Source: Sphingomonas immobilis
GTDB taxonomy: Bacteria; Pseudomonadota; Alphaproteobacteria; Sphingomonadales; Sphingomonadaceae
Length of the DNA: 64,000 bases
Assembly (NCBI RefSeq): GCF_030580995.1
Contig: NZ_JAUQSZ010000005.1
Location: 186,001 to 250,000 of the forward strand
Direction of reading: 5' to 3'
The number at the start of each line of letters is the position of its first letter. Positions within the stretch are counted from its first letter, which is position 1. A model generated the notes under the pieces. The model did no database searches. It was not told the DNA's origin and worked only from the letters and a program-made list of their open reading frames with translations. Of this stretch, positions 16,258 to 29,634 are shown in pieces. Both the position numbers and the translations under genes were made by a program.

Positions 16258-17271
16258 ATGAGCGCCACCATTCACCGCCTCGATCCGCGCCCGGCCCCTT
16301 CGCTCGACGCGATGGTCAATCTGGTCTCGGGCGATCTCAACCTCGTCAACGCCGTGATCCTCGACCGGATGCAGTCGGAGATCCCGCTGATCCCGACACT
16401 CGCCGGGCATCTGATCGCGGGCGGCGGCAAGCGGATGCGGCCGATGTTGACGCTCGCGAGCGCGAAGCTGCTCGGCTATACCGGCACGCGCCACCACCGG
16501 CTGGCCGCCGCGGTCGAGTTCATCCATACCGCCACGCTGCTGCACGACGACGTCGTCGACGGATCGGACCTGCGCCGGGGCAAGCGCACCGCCAACCTCA
16601 TCTGGGGCAACCCGGCGAGCGTGCTGGTCGGCGATTTCCTGTTCAGCCGGTCGTTCGAGCTGATGGTCGAGGACGGCAGCCTCAAGGTGCTGAAGATCCT
16701 GTCGGGCGCGAGCGCGATCATCGCCGAGGGCGAGGTCAACCAGCTCACCGCCGCGCGGCGCATCGACACGCCCGAAGAACGCTATCTCGACATCATCGTC
16801 GCCAAGACGGCGGCACTGTTCGCCGCCGCGTGCAAGATCGCCGCGGTGGTGGCTGAACGCAGCGAGGCGGAAGAAGCCGCGCTCGACGCCTATGGCCGCA
16901 ACCTCGGCGTCGCGTTCCAGCTTGTCGACGACGCGATCGACTATGTTTCCGACGCGGGTACGATGGGCAAGGACGCGGGAGACGATTTCCGCGACGGCAA
17001 GGCCACCTTGCCCGTCATCCTCGCCTATGCGCGCGGCAGCGAAGAGGATCGCAAATTCTGGAAGGCCGCGATCGAGGGCCATCGCAACCGCGACGAGGAT
17101 TTCGCGCACGCCATCCAGCTGGTGCGCTCGACGCACGCGGTCGAGGATACCCTTGCCCGCGCGCGCCACTACGGCCAGCGCGCGATCGATTCGCTCGGCA
17201 TCTTCCCGAACGGAAAGGCCAAGGATGCGATGGTCGAGGCGGTCGAATTCGCGGTGGTGCGGGCGTTCTGA
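16258..17271 (+). CDS. Long-chain polyprenyl diphosphate synthase
   Basis: 337 residues with both aspartate-rich motifs: LLHDDVVDGSDLRRGKRTAN (FARM) and FQLVDDAIDYVSD (SARM), plus GGGKRMRPML for isopentenyl diphosphate binding. The residues before the FARM (EFIHTATL) are small, as in enzymes making C40-C50 products. It would make the isoprenoid tail of ubiquinone, which in sphingomonads is usually Q-10, so a decaprenyl product is the likeliest. It runs in the same direction as mccB but 79 bases apart. Confidence 0.92.
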   Translation: MSATIHRLDPRPAPSLDAMVNLVSGDLNLVNAVILDRMQSEIPLIPTLAGHLIAGGGKRMRPMLTLASAKLLGYTGTRHHRLAAAVEFIHTATLLHDDVVDGSDLRRGKRTANLIWGNPASVLVGDFLFSRSFELMVEDGSLKVLKILSGASAIIAEGEVNQLTAARRIDTPEERYLDIIVAKTAALFAAACKIAAVVAERSEAEEAALDAYGRNLGVAFQLVDDAIDYVSDAGTMGKDAGDDFRDGKATLPVILAYARGSEEDRKFWKAAIEGHRNRDEDFAHAIQLVRSTHAVEDTLARARHYGQRAIDSLGIFPNGKAKDAMVEAVEFAVVRAF

Positions 17272-17350
17272 TCGCGCCGCCGGCGGCTGCTGGCGATTGC
17301 AAATCCCCGCCGTCCTGCCAAACCTCCCCGCAAGACAATAAGAGGATGGC

Positions 17351-18952
17351 ATGAGCGCGCCGGTATTGAGATCCGCGATCGACCTCGACAGCGACGAGGC
17401 GAAGGCACGCAGCCGCCACAACCGCGCGCTCGCGGCGACTTTGCGCAACAAGGTCGCGGATGCGGCTGTCGGTGGAAGTGACAATGCGCGCGAGAAGCAC
17501 CTCGCGCGCGGCAAGCTGCTGCCTCGCGACCGGGTGGAGCGGCTGCTCGATCCGGGCTCGCCGCTGCTGGAAATCGGCCAGCTCACCGCGAACGGCCTGT
17601 ACGGAGACGAGGTGCCGGGCGCGGGCGTCATCACCGCGATTGGTCGCGTATCGGGGCGCCAGTGCATGATCGTGTGCAACGACGCGACGGTGAAAGGCGG
17701 CACCTACTTCCCGCTGACGGTGAAGAAGCACCTGCGCGCGCAGCAGATCGCCGCGGAGAACCGGCTGCCGTGCATCTACCTCGTTGATTCGGGCGGCGCT
17801 AACTTGCCCAATCAGGCCGAGGTGTTTCCCGATCGCGAGCATTTCGGCCGCATCTTCTTCAACCAGGCGAACATGAGCGCCAAGGGCGTGCCGCAGATCG
17901 CCTGCGTGATGGGAAGCTGCACGGCGGGTGGCGCATACGTCCCGGCGATGAGCGACGAGACGGTGATCGTGCGCAACCAGGGCACGATCTTCCTCGCCGG
18001 CCCGCCGCTGGTTCAGGCCGCGACGGGAGAGGTCATCAGCGCAGAAGACCTGGGCGGTGGCGAGCTGCACACGCGTAAGTCCGGCGTCGCCGATCACCTC
18101 GCCGAGAATGACGAGCATGCGCTGACGATCGTGCGCGATATCGTCTCGCACCTCGGCCCGGTCCACGATCACGGCCTGCCGCTCAAGGAGCCGCGCGCGC
18201 CGAAATATGCTGCGGAGGAGCTCTACAGCATCATCCCCGAGGATGTGCGTGCGCCGTACGACGTACATGAGGTGATCGCGCGGCTGGTCGACGGGTCCGA
18301 GTTTCACGAGTTCAAGGCGCTTTACGGCGCGTCTTTGGTGTGCGGCTTCGCGCATATCTGGGGGATGCCGGTCGCGATCCTCGCCAACAACGGCGTGCTG
18401 TTTTCGGAAAGCGCGCAGAAGGGCGCGCACTTCATCGAGCTCGCGTGCCAGCGCAAAATCCCCCTGCTGTTCCTGCAGAACATCTCGGGCTTCATGGTCG
18501 GCGGCAAATACGAGGCGGAAGGGATCGCCAAGCACGGTGCCAAGCTGGTGACGGCGGTGGCGACCGCGACCGTGCCGAAGATCACCGTGTTGATCGGCGG
18601 GTCTTTCGGGGCCGGAAACTACGGCATGTGCGGGCGGGCGTACGATCCGCGCTTCCTCTTCACCTGGCCCAACGCGCGCATCTCGGTGATGGGCGGCGAG
18701 CAGGCGGCGAGCGTGCTGGCGACCGTCCACCGCGACGCCGCCAAATGGTCGGCCGAGGAGATGGAGGCGTTCAAGGCCCCCGTCCGCCAGAAATACGAGG
18801 ACGAGGGCAACCCGTATTACGCCACCGCGCGGCTGTGGGACGACGGCGTGATCGACCCGGCACAGACCCGCGACGTGCTGGGGCTCGCGCTGGCGGCGAC
18901 GTTGGAAGCGCCGATCCCCGACCGGCCCGCCTTCGGTGTGTTCAGGATGTGA
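17351..18952 (+). CDS. mccB: Methylcrotonoyl-CoA carboxylase beta (carboxyltransferase) subunit
   Basis: 533 residues of the acyl-CoA carboxyltransferase fold: the N-terminal half has [20 protein letters not shown], and the C-terminal half has [19 protein letters not shown] and [13 protein letters not shown]. Together with the nearby biotin carboxylase subunit it carboxylates 3-methylcrotonyl-CoA in leucine degradation. AGAGG precedes the ATG. In related genomes the leucine genes isovaleryl-CoA dehydrogenase, mccB, an enoyl-CoA hydratase and mccA form one cluster; here mccB and mccA are separated only by a GIY-YIG unit and the other two genes are not in the window. Confidence 0.93.
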   Translation: MSAPVLRSAIDLDSDEAKARSRHNRALAATLRNKVADAAVGGSDNAREKHLARGKLLPRDRVERLLDPGSPLLEIGQLTANGLYGDEVPGAGVITAIGRVSGRQCMIVCNDATVKGGTYFPLTVKKHLRAQQIAAENRLPCIYLVDSGGANLPNQAEVFPDREHFGRIFFNQANMSAKGVPQIACVMGSCTAGGAYVPAMSDETVIVRNQGTIFLAGPPLVQAATGEVISAEDLGGGELHTRKSGVADHLAENDEHALTIVRDIVSHLGPVHDHGLPLKEPRAPKYAAEELYSIIPEDVRAPYDVHEVIARLVDGSEFHEFKALYGASLVCGFAHIWGMPVAILANNGVLFSESAQKGAHFIELACQRKIPLLFLQNISGFMVGGKYEAEGIAKHGAKLVTAVATATVPKITVLIGGSFGAGNYGMCGRAYDPRFLFTWPNARISVMGGEQAASVLATVHRDAAKWSAEEMEAFKAPVRQKYEDEGNPYYATARLWDDGVIDPAQTRDVLGLALAATLEAPIPDRPAFGVFRM

Positions 18953-18971
18953 TGGGCGTGCCTAAAACCTT

Positions 18972-19010
18972 CCGTCATGCTGAACTCGTTTCAGCATCCA
19001 TCGTGCCGCA
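18972..19010. repeat. Left inverted repeat of the GIY-YIG cassette
   Basis: The core palindrome is TGCTGAA, loop CTCGT, TTCAGCA, with GTCA outside and TCCATCGTGCCGCA inside. The last five codons and the stop of the nuclease gene (Arg-His-Asp-Gly-Cys-stop) are encoded by this repeat. Confidence 0.85.
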
Positions 19011-19308
19011 AGGGCGCAAGTCCGAGGCCGGGCGCAAGGTCCGCCCAATCCGGATTGTCGCTCTCGATCAGATTGATCTTCCAGTCGCGGTGCCAGCCCT
19101 TGAGCTGTTTCTCGCGCGCGATCGCGCTAGGCATGTCGGCGAACATTTCATAGCGCACCAGCAGATGAACACCGTAGCGATCGGTAAAGCCCGGCATCGC
19201 ACCGGTCCGGTGCTGATGGACGCGCTCGAGCAAATGCGCGGTAACACCGATGTACAGCGTACCGTAGCGCTTGCTCGCCAGGATATAGACGCACGGCTGC
19301 TTGCTCAT
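18991..19308 (-). CDS. GIY-YIG nuclease family protein
   Basis: 105 residues, a stand-alone GIY-YIG domain: VYILASKRYGTLYIGVT supplies the two conserved tripeptides, LLERVHQH the catalytic arginine region, and AIAREKQLKGWHRDWKINLI the glutamate/lysine segment found in YhbQ/UPF0213-like members. Such proteins cut DNA with a single metal site. No DNA-binding domain is attached. Its gene is antisense to the flanking mcc genes, ends inside the left repeat and starts 14 bases from the right repeat, so gene and repeats look like one unit. Confidence 0.9.
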   Translation of the reverse strand: MSKQPCVYILASKRYGTLYIGVTAHLLERVHQHRTGAMPGFTDRYGVHLLVRYEMFADMPSAIAREKQLKGWHRDWKINLIESDNPDWADLAPGLGLAPLRHDGC

Positions 19309-19322
19309 CGCGGCCCAAAACC

Positions 19323-19361
19323 TGCCGCACGATGGATGCTGAAACAAGTTCAGCATGACGG
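19323..19361. repeat. Right inverted repeat of the GIY-YIG cassette
   Basis: The core palindrome is TGCTGAA, loop ACAAG, TTCAGCA, preceded by TGCCGCACGATGGA and followed by TGACGG. It lies 11 bases upstream of the mccA start chosen here; an earlier in-frame ATG of mccA falls within this repeat. Confidence 0.85.
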
Positions 19362-19372
19362 CCGTGGAGGAG

Positions 19373-21217
<1,845 letters not shown>

Positions 21218-21241
21218 GCCACTCGCCGCCTACGCCGTTGC

Positions 21242-23908
<2,667 letters not shown>

Positions 23909-23954
23909 GGTCTACCCTCTAAGACGTTGTTTTCGCTGGGGAGGCGATTGGAAG

Positions 23955-23987
23955 GTCACACTAAAGTCACACTGATCGGCGGGTGCT
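23955..23987. repeat. Tandem-octamer repeat (Y block) between glyS and ppdK
   Basis: GTCACACT, AAA, GTCACACT then GATCGGCGGGTGCTC. The same sequence with three differences occurs at 38523-38556. It lies between the stop of glyS and the start of ppdK on the minus strand. Confidence 0.8.
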
Positions 23988-26410
23988 CATCCATCGATTC
24001 GGGAGAAATCGGCGACGTTGTGCACTGCAGCACGCACGCGATCAAGCAGAGCCAGACGCGACAGGCGCTTGTCCCGTTCCGGGTCGTTCACAATCACGCT
24101 GTCAAAGAACGCGTCGATCGGCGCACGCAGGCTCGCAAGCGCCGACATGGCGCCCTCGAAATCCTCCCGCGCGACCGCATCGGCGGCGGCGGGCTCGGCC
24201 GAAGCGAGCGCCACCGCGAGGGCAGCTTCGGCCGGTTCGGGCGTGTAGGACAGCGCTAAATGCGTCGCCCCGGCGGAGGCCGGGGCCTCGTGCGGCTCCT
24301 GTCCCGCGCCATCGCCTGAGACCCCAGCTTGCGCTGGGGTGACGGACTGCGGGAAGCCTTCCTTCTTGAGGATATTGGCGGCACGCTTGTACCCGGCGAG
24401 CAGGTTTGCGCCGTCCGGGGTGGCGATGAACGCCTGCAGCGCGTGGACGCGGGCGAGCAGGCGGACGAGATCGTCCTCGCCCCCGAGCGCGAACACCGCG
24501 TCGATCAGGTCGTGGCGGACGCCGGCTTCGCGCTGCTGGACTTTGAGGCGGTCGGCGAAGAAGTCGCGAACGGGAGTGATGTATTCTTGAGGTGAAACGA
24601 CGTACCCTAGAACGGCATCAATCTCATCAGGCATCAAATATTCGTAGCCGAACCCAGCGCCCCAACTTTTAGCATAGTCTAAAAACGAGACGACCCAAGC
24701 TGTAGCTTTATATTGCATACCGAATGTCATTTCGGTCTGCTTCGCGTTACCTGCCGCGTCTAATCCATCAAATTCGAAGCACGCTCCGGCGTCAAGCTGT
24801 TCTAAACGCAGTCGACGCTGCTCCAACAACGCTTCCGTAACTTCAAACCGAAGGCTGTTGCGCAGGATAACTTGGATCACGCCGAGAGCTGCACGTCTTA
24901 AAGCGAACGGGTCTTTCGAGCCGCTAGGCCGCTTAGCGACTGCAAAAAAACTACCAATCGTGTCCAGTTTGTCCGCCAGCGACACCGCCACCGTAACCGG
25001 CGCAGTCGGCACCTCGTCGCCCTGCCCGACCGGCTTGTAGTGATCGCGCACCGCTTCCCACACTTCGCGGGGTTCGCCCTGCGCGGCGGCGTAATAGCCG
25101 CCCATCAGGCCCTGCAATTCGGGGAACTCGCCGACCATGCCGGTGACGAGATCGGCCTTGGCGAGGCGGGCGGCGCGTTCGGCGAGGTCGGCCAGGCTCG
25201 TCGCCCCGGCGGAGGCCGGGGCCGCTGCGTTCGGGGCAGCCGGCTCGCCAGATGACCCGGCGGCCCCGGCCTTCGCCGGGGCGACGGCTGCCCCGACAAT
25301 CCCCTCCTCCACCAGCCAGCGCGCGAGCTTCGCGACGCGCTCGACCTTGTCGGCGACGGTGCCGAGCTTCTCGTGGAAGACGATGTTCGCCAGCTTCTTC
25401 GCCTGCTCCTCGAGCGGCACCTTGAGGTCGGTTTCGTAGAAGAACTTCGCATCCGACAAGCGCGCCGCCAGTACCTTGCGGTTGCCCTCGACGATCTTCG
25501 TACCGCCGTCCGCCGCGTCGATATTGGCCGTGCAGACGAAGGCGTTCGCGAGCTTGCCCTCGGCATCGCGGCACACGAAATATTTCTGGTTCACGCGCGC
25601 GGTGAGCTGGATCACCTCGGGCGGCACGGCGAGGAACGCCGCGTCGAAGCGACCGAGCAGCGGCACCGGCCATTCGGTGAGGCCAGCATTCTCGGTGAGG
25701 AGGCCGGTATCCTCGATGAGTTCGAGCCCCGCCTTGCGCGCCGCCATCTTCGCGCCGAGCGCGATGATCTGCCGCCGCTCGTCCTGATCGACGATCACGT
25801 GGCAGGCGCGCAATTTCTCTTCGTAGTCGCTCGCCGAGCCGATCGTGATGACGCCGGGATGATGGAAGCGATGCCCGAGCGTCGCCGCGCCGGAGGTGAC
25901 GCCGGCGATCTCGCACGGCACGATCTCCTCGCCCAGCAGCGCGACGATGCCCTGCAGCGGGCGTACCCAACGTAAGGATTCGGTAGAGGCGGAGGCATCG
26001 CCCCAGCGCATCGACTTGGGCCAGGGAAAGGCGCGGATGACGGCGGGGATCGCCTCGGCCAGCACCTCGGCGGTGGGGCGGCCGGGCTTGTCGAGAACTG
26101 CGAAATACACGCCGTCGCGCTCGACGAGCTGGTCTTGGCTGAGGCCGGTCTTGCGCAGGAAGCCCTCCAGCGCCTGCGGCGGCGCCGAGGTCTTTGGGCC
26201 CTTGGTTTCCTCGGAAGACTCGGCGGTCGCGGCGGGCAGATCGCGCGCGATCAGCGCGAGGCGGCGCGGCGTCGCGAAGGTGACGATGGCATCGGTGTGG
26301 AGTCCCGCCTTCGCCAGTTCGGCCGCGAACAGCCGCGCGAGATCGTCGCGCGCCTTGTCCTGCATCCGCGCCGGGATTTCCTCGGAGCGGAGTTCGAGGA
26401 GGAAATCCAT
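23987..26410 (-). CDS. glyS: Glycyl-tRNA synthetase beta subunit, with in-frame repeat insertions
   Basis: 807 residues, about 120 more than the E. coli subunit. The N-terminus FLLELRSEEIPARMQDKARD, the middle KDPFALRRAALGVI and the C-terminal FADRLKVQQREAGVRHDLID are normal family landmarks. The excess is explained by two in-frame palindromic doublets (about residues 375-404 and 689-716, translated as Pro/Ala/Gly-rich PAKAGA..APASAGAT and TPAQAGVS..APASAGAT) and an extra segment around residues 525-600. DNA from about 24585 to 24965 is much poorer in G and C than the rest. The protein pairs with GlyQ as an alpha2beta2 enzyme charging tRNA-Gly. Confidence 0.95.
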   Translation of the reverse strand: MDFLLELRSEEIPARMQDKARDDLARLFAAELAKAGLHTDAIVTFATPRRLALIARDLPAATAESSEETKGPKTSAPPQALEGFLRKTGLSQDQLVERDGVYFAVLDKPGRPTAEVLAEAIPAVIRAFPWPKSMRWGDASASTESLRWVRPLQGIVALLGEEIVPCEIAGVTSGAATLGHRFHHPGVITIGSASDYEEKLRACHVIVDQDERRQIIALGAKMAARKAGLELIEDTGLLTENAGLTEWPVPLLGRFDAAFLAVPPEVIQLTARVNQKYFVCRDAEGKLANAFVCTANIDAADGGTKIVEGNRKVLAARLSDAKFFYETDLKVPLEEQAKKLANIVFHEKLGTVADKVERVAKLARWLVEEGIVGAAVAPAKAGAAGSSGEPAAPNAAAPASAGATSLADLAERAARLAKADLVTGMVGEFPELQGLMGGYYAAAQGEPREVWEAVRDHYKPVGQGDEVPTAPVTVAVSLADKLDTIGSFFAVAKRPSGSKDPFALRRAALGVIQVILRNSLRFEVTEALLEQRRLRLEQLDAGACFEFDGLDAAGNAKQTEMTFGMQYKATAWVVSFLDYAKSWGAGFGYEYLMPDEIDAVLGYVVSPQEYITPVRDFFADRLKVQQREAGVRHDLIDAVFALGGEDDLVRLLARVHALQAFIATPDGANLLAGYKRAANILKKEGFPQSVTPAQAGVSGDGAGQEPHEAPASAGATHLALSYTPEPAEAALAVALASAEPAAADAVAREDFEGAMSALASLRAPIDAFFDSVIVNDPERDKRLSRLALLDRVRAAVHNVADFSRIDG
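24263..24345. repeat. Palindromic doublet inside glyS (3' copy)
   Basis: CGTCGCCCCGGCGGAGGCCG at one end and CCCAGCTTGCGCTGGGGTGA at the other, each a hairpin, with a 33-base spacer. The element preserves the glyS frame and contributes about 28 residues. Confidence 0.85.
25199..25286. repeat. Palindromic doublet inside glyS (5' copy)
   Basis: CGTCGCCCCGGCGGAGGCCG and its inverted counterpart GGCCCCGGCCTTCGCCGGGG frame a spacer of about 35 bases. It is in frame with glyS and adds about 30 residues rich in alanine, proline and glycine. Confidence 0.85.
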
Positions 26411-26415
26411 CACAG

Positions 26416-26542
26416 TCCCTCTCCCTTTGGGAGAGGGAAGGAGGAGCGAAGCGATGGGAGGGTGAGGGTAGAGAGGCTGCCCTCACCCTTCCCACCCGGC
26501 TGCGCCGGGCGGGCCCCTTCCCTCTCACAAAGGGAGAGGGAG
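26416..26542. repeat. Palindromic doublet between glyQ and glyS, CCCTCTCC type
   Basis: TCCCTCTCCCTTTGGGAGAG at the left and CCCTCTCACAAAGGGAGAGG at the right, with a third small hairpin CCCGGCTGCGCCGGG between them. It occupies nearly all of the 148-base glyQ-glyS gap, so it would be part of the operon transcript. Confidence 0.8.
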
Positions 26543-26558
26543 ATTGGTGTCGCCCGCA

Positions 26559-27440
26559 TCACGCCGCCCATCCGTTCTTGTCCATCCAGCTCGCGCAGGC
26601 GCCCTTCGCGAGATCGCGGACGCGGCCCATGTACGCCTGGCGCTCCGCCACCGAGATCACGCCGCGCGCCTGCAGCAGGTTGAAGACGTGGCTCGCCTTG
26701 ATCGCCTGTTCGTAGGCCGGGATCGGCAGCTTCGCATCGAGGCAGTTCTCGCACTCGGCGGTCGCCTTGCGGAACAGGTCGAACAGGCGTTCGGTATCGG
26801 CGATCTCGAAATTCCACGCGCTCATCTGCTTCTCGTTTTCGAGAAAGACGTCGCCGTACGTCACCCCGGCATCGTTGAAGGCGAGATCGTAAACGCTGTC
26901 CTTGTTCTGCAGGTACAGCGCGAGCCGTTCGAGGCCGTAGGTCAACTCGCCCGCGACGGGCTTGCAGTCGTAGCCGCCCATCTGCTGGAAATAGGTGAAC
27001 TGCGTCACCTCCATGCCGTCGCACCACACTTCCCAGCCGAGCCCCCACGCGCCGAGCGTCGGGCTCTCCCAATCGTCCTCGACGAAGCGGATGTCGTGGA
27101 GCGTGAAGTCGATGCCGATCGCGGCGAGCGATCCGAGGTACAGTTCCTGCAGATCGGGCGGCGAAGGTTTCAGGATTACCTGATACTGATAGTAATGCTG
27201 GAGCCGGTTCGGGTTTTCGCCGTAGCGGCCGTCGGTCGGGCGGCGGCAAGGCTGGACGAAGGCGGCGTTCCACGGGTTCGGGCCGAGCGCGCGCAGCGTC
27301 GTCGCGGGGTGGAAGGTGCCCGCGCCCATTTCCATGTCATAGGGCTGCAGGATCAGGCAGCCCCGCGCGCTCCAGTATTCGTGGAGCTTCAGGATCATGC
27401 CCTGAAAGCTGAGAGGCTTGTCGGTCGCGTCGCTCGTCAT
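26559..27440 (-). CDS. glyQ: Glycyl-tRNA synthetase alpha subunit
   Basis: 293 residues of typical length. Class II catalytic landmarks are present: [59 protein letters not shown] and the motif 3 region [14 protein letters not shown]. It activates glycine and transfers it to tRNA with GlyS encoded downstream. The 5' end faces the TraB/GumN gene divergently with only 39 bases between the two starts, so promoters overlap and there is no room for a glycine riboswitch. Confidence 0.97.
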   Translation of the reverse strand: MTSDATDKPLSFQGMILKLHEYWSARGCLILQPYDMEMGAGTFHPATTLRALGPNPWNAAFVQPCRRPTDGRYGENPNRLQHYYQYQVILKPSPPDLQELYLGSLAAIGIDFTLHDIRFVEDDWESPTLGAWGLGWEVWCDGMEVTQFTYFQQMGGYDCKPVAGELTYGLERLALYLQNKDSVYDLAFNDAGVTYGDVFLENEKQMSAWNFEIADTERLFDLFRKATAECENCLDAKLPIPAYEQAIKASHVFNLLQARGVISVAERQAYMGRVRDLAKGACASWMDKNGWAA

Positions 27441-27479
27441 CGCGGCGGGCTTTGGCGCATGGCCCGAAAGGGGTCAACC

Positions 27480-28637
27480 ATGCGTGGGCGGCCCGTTGAC
27501 GGCAGGGGGCGTTTCGGCTGTGTTCGCGGGGTGAGGGCAAGGCGCAGCTTCGTTGGCGATTGGGGAGCCTGGTGCGCTGTCGCCGGGCTGTCGTTGGCGA
27601 TGCCCGCCACGGCGCAGCGCATCGCCTATCAGCCGACCGATCCCGGTGAGACGATCGCGCTCGGTGCCGCGCCGTACATCGTCTATGCCGTGCCCGACGC
27701 CAGCGAGGCCATCACCTGGCGCGGCCAGCCCGCTTCGCCGCGCCTGATCTACGCCGCCCTCCCCGCCGACGAGCGCGTCGCGCCGACGATGCTGTTCGAT
27801 GTGGTCGGGTCGGAGGACGAAGGCCCCGGCACGCCTGTCGCGCAGGACTACGCACCGCACCCGGCGATCTGGCGGATCGGCGATAAGGACACGACGATCT
27901 GGCTGTTCGGCACGGTCCATGTCCTGCCGCCCGGCTTCGTGTGGCGCGATGCGCGGATCGACAGCGTGGCGAAGCGTGCCCGTGCGCTGATCGTCGAATC
28001 GATCGACAGCAGCGCACCCGCATCGTTCCGGCCGGAGAAGGAGGCGAAGCTGCCGCCGCTGGTCGAGCGCGCCTCGGCCGATCATCGCGACGCGCTGCGG
28101 GCGCAGCAGGCGAAGATGCCCGCGCCCGCCGTCGCGCTGATGGACCGGATGCCGACGTGGATGGCGGCGATCGCGATCGGCTTCACGCGCGAGGTTCACG
28201 CCGGGCAGGCCTCCGCCGCCGGCGCGGACGACGATCTCGAGACGCGGTTCCGCAAGGCCGGCAAGCCCGTCACCGCGATCGAGGACGGCGCGGCGGTGAT
28301 GAAGGCGCTGAACGCGACGCCCGAGGCGCAGCAGCGCGAGATGCTCGATCAGGCGATCGACGCCGAGACGCAGAGCGACGATGCGCGCTTCGCCGCCGTC
28401 CATGCCTGGGCGAAGGGCGATCTCGCCGCGCTCGCCACCGAGCTCGGGCGAACGGCCGATCCGCTGTCGAAGCCGCTGATGCACGATCGCAACCGGGCAT
28501 GGGCCGCGGCGCTGGCGACGCGGCTGCGGCGGCCGGGCCGCGTGCTGTTCGCGGCGGGCGCGGCGCATTTCGTCGGGCCCGGTTCGGTGATCGCGCTGCT
28601 GCAAAAGCGCGGCATCCGGGTCGTCCGCCTGCCCTGA
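27480..28637 (+). CDS. TraB/GumN family protein, first of two
   Basis: 385 residues starting after AAAGGGG. A long basic N-terminus leads into a signal peptide (WGAWCAVAGLSLAMPATAQR). The TraB/GumN core has WRIGDKDTTIWLFGTVHVLP near the N-terminus and LFAAGAAHFVGPGSVIALLQ, GIRVVRL at the C-terminus: the two GxxH-type motifs of the family, which in animals (TIKI) form a metal-dependent protease. It contains an extra N-terminal domain of about 120 residues that the next gene lacks. The bacterial role is not established. Confidence 0.85.
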   Translation: MRGRPVDGRGRFGCVRGVRARRSFVGDWGAWCAVAGLSLAMPATAQRIAYQPTDPGETIALGAAPYIVYAVPDASEAITWRGQPASPRLIYAALPADERVAPTMLFDVVGSEDEGPGTPVAQDYAPHPAIWRIGDKDTTIWLFGTVHVLPPGFVWRDARIDSVAKRARALIVESIDSSAPASFRPEKEAKLPPLVERASADHRDALRAQQAKMPAPAVALMDRMPTWMAAIAIGFTREVHAGQASAAGADDDLETRFRKAGKPVTAIEDGAAVMKALNATPEAQQREMLDQAIDAETQSDDARFAAVHAWAKGDLAALATELGRTADPLSKPLMHDRNRAWAAALATRLRRPGRVLFAAGAAHFVGPGSVIALLQKRGIRVVRLP

Positions 28638-28703
28638 TCGCGTTAAGACTAGCGCTACCCGCCAGTTCCTATATCGCGGCGATCCACTCGTAGGGGCTCG
28701 TCC

Positions 28704-29600
28704 ATGCGCTTCATCAAGATCGTCACCGCCGCTTTCCTCGTCGCCGCTACGCCGGCCTGCGCGCAGCCCGCTCCCGCGCCTGCCGCCTTCAAGGACGTCG
28801 ATCCCGCGCTCTGGGTGGTGAAGGATGCCGACACGACGATCTATCTGTTCGGCACGATCCACGCGCTGAAGCCCGGCCTGTCGTGGTTCGACGAGGCGGT
28901 GAAGACGGCGTTCGATTCCAGCGACAGCCTCGTCCTCGAAATTCCGATGCCGAGCCCCGAGGAGGCGCAGAAGGTGATGCTGCCGCTCGCGATCGACGCG
29001 ACCGGCCCGACGCTGACCGACAAGATCCCCGCCGACAAGCGCGCCGCCTATGCCGCCGGCCTCGCCAAGCTCGGCGTGCCGGCCACCGCGTTCGACCGGT
29101 ATCAGCCGTGGTTCGCCGCCGCGCAGCTCGGCCAGCTCAGCCTCGCCAAGGCCGGGTTCGGGCGCGAGGAGGGCGTCGAGAAGCAGCTCGACGCCGCCGC
29201 GCAGGCCGCGCACAAGCCGGTGTCGGGGCTGGAGACGCTCGGCCAGCAACTCGGCTATTTCCACGATCTGCCGCAGGACGCGCAGATCGCCTTCCTGCTC
29301 TCGGGCGTCGAGGACATCGACAAGTTCGACGGCGAGATCAACAAGATGGTCGATCTGTGGAGCGCCGGAAACCCCGACGGGCTCGGCAAGCTGATGAACG
29401 AGGATCTGACCAAGCAGCCCGTCCTCAAGAAGGCGCTGCTGACCGATCGCAACGCGCGCTGGGCCGAGTGGATCGAGAAGCGGATGGACCAGCCCGGCAC
29501 GATCTTCATCGCCGTCGGCGCGGGGCATCTTGCGGGCAGCGAGAGCGTGCAGGCGCTGCTGGCGAAGCACGGGCTGAAGGTGACGCGGATCAAATATTGA
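28704..29600 (+). CDS. TraB/GumN family protein, second of two
   Basis: 298 residues with a signal peptide (FIKIVTAAFLVAATPACAQP). The family core is complete: WVVKDADTTIYLFGTIHALK, the central helix-rich part with GLETLGQQLGYFHDL, and TIFIAVGAGHLAGSESVQAL followed by GLKVTRIKY. It is a tandem paralogue of the preceding gene, 66 bases apart, same direction. Conserved GTIH and GAGH histidines suggest a periplasmic metal-dependent hydrolase; the substrate is unknown. Confidence 0.88.
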   Translation: MRFIKIVTAAFLVAATPACAQPAPAPAAFKDVDPALWVVKDADTTIYLFGTIHALKPGLSWFDEAVKTAFDSSDSLVLEIPMPSPEEAQKVMLPLAIDATGPTLTDKIPADKRAAYAAGLAKLGVPATAFDRYQPWFAAAQLGQLSLAKAGFGREEGVEKQLDAAAQAAHKPVSGLETLGQQLGYFHDLPQDAQIAFLLSGVEDIDKFDGEINKMVDLWSAGNPDGLGKLMNEDLTKQPVLKKALLTDRNARWAEWIEKRMDQPGTIFIAVGAGHLAGSESVQALLAKHGLKVTRIKY

Positions 29601-29634
29601 GGGGCCGCCGGAAACACGCAGAGTGAGAGTCCGC

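Larger units (their letters stand above)
18972..19361. mobile_element. GIY-YIG nuclease cassette bounded by 39-bp inverted palindromic repeats
   Basis: A 390-bp unit that separates mccB from mccA. Its two ends are inverted copies of one 39-bp sequence, matching at 37 of 39 positions by eye, and each copy is itself palindromic at its core. Between them is one complete GIY-YIG gene on the minus strand. No target-site duplication is obvious outside the repeats. The layout recalls REP palindromes with their RAYT transposases, with a GIY-YIG nuclease in place of the transposase. Mobility is inferred. Confidence 0.6.

Noticed and set aside
24243..24253. GTGTAGGACAG inside glyS, identical to part of the Z block
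   Set aside because: The partner TTCAAAGAGC is missing at the expected distance and the bases encode a plausible LSYTP stretch, so chance or a boundary effect of the nearby doublet is as likely as a true repeat copy.
27441..27479. A glycine riboswitch in front of glyQ
   Set aside because: Only 39 bases separate the divergent starts, too few for the aptamer.
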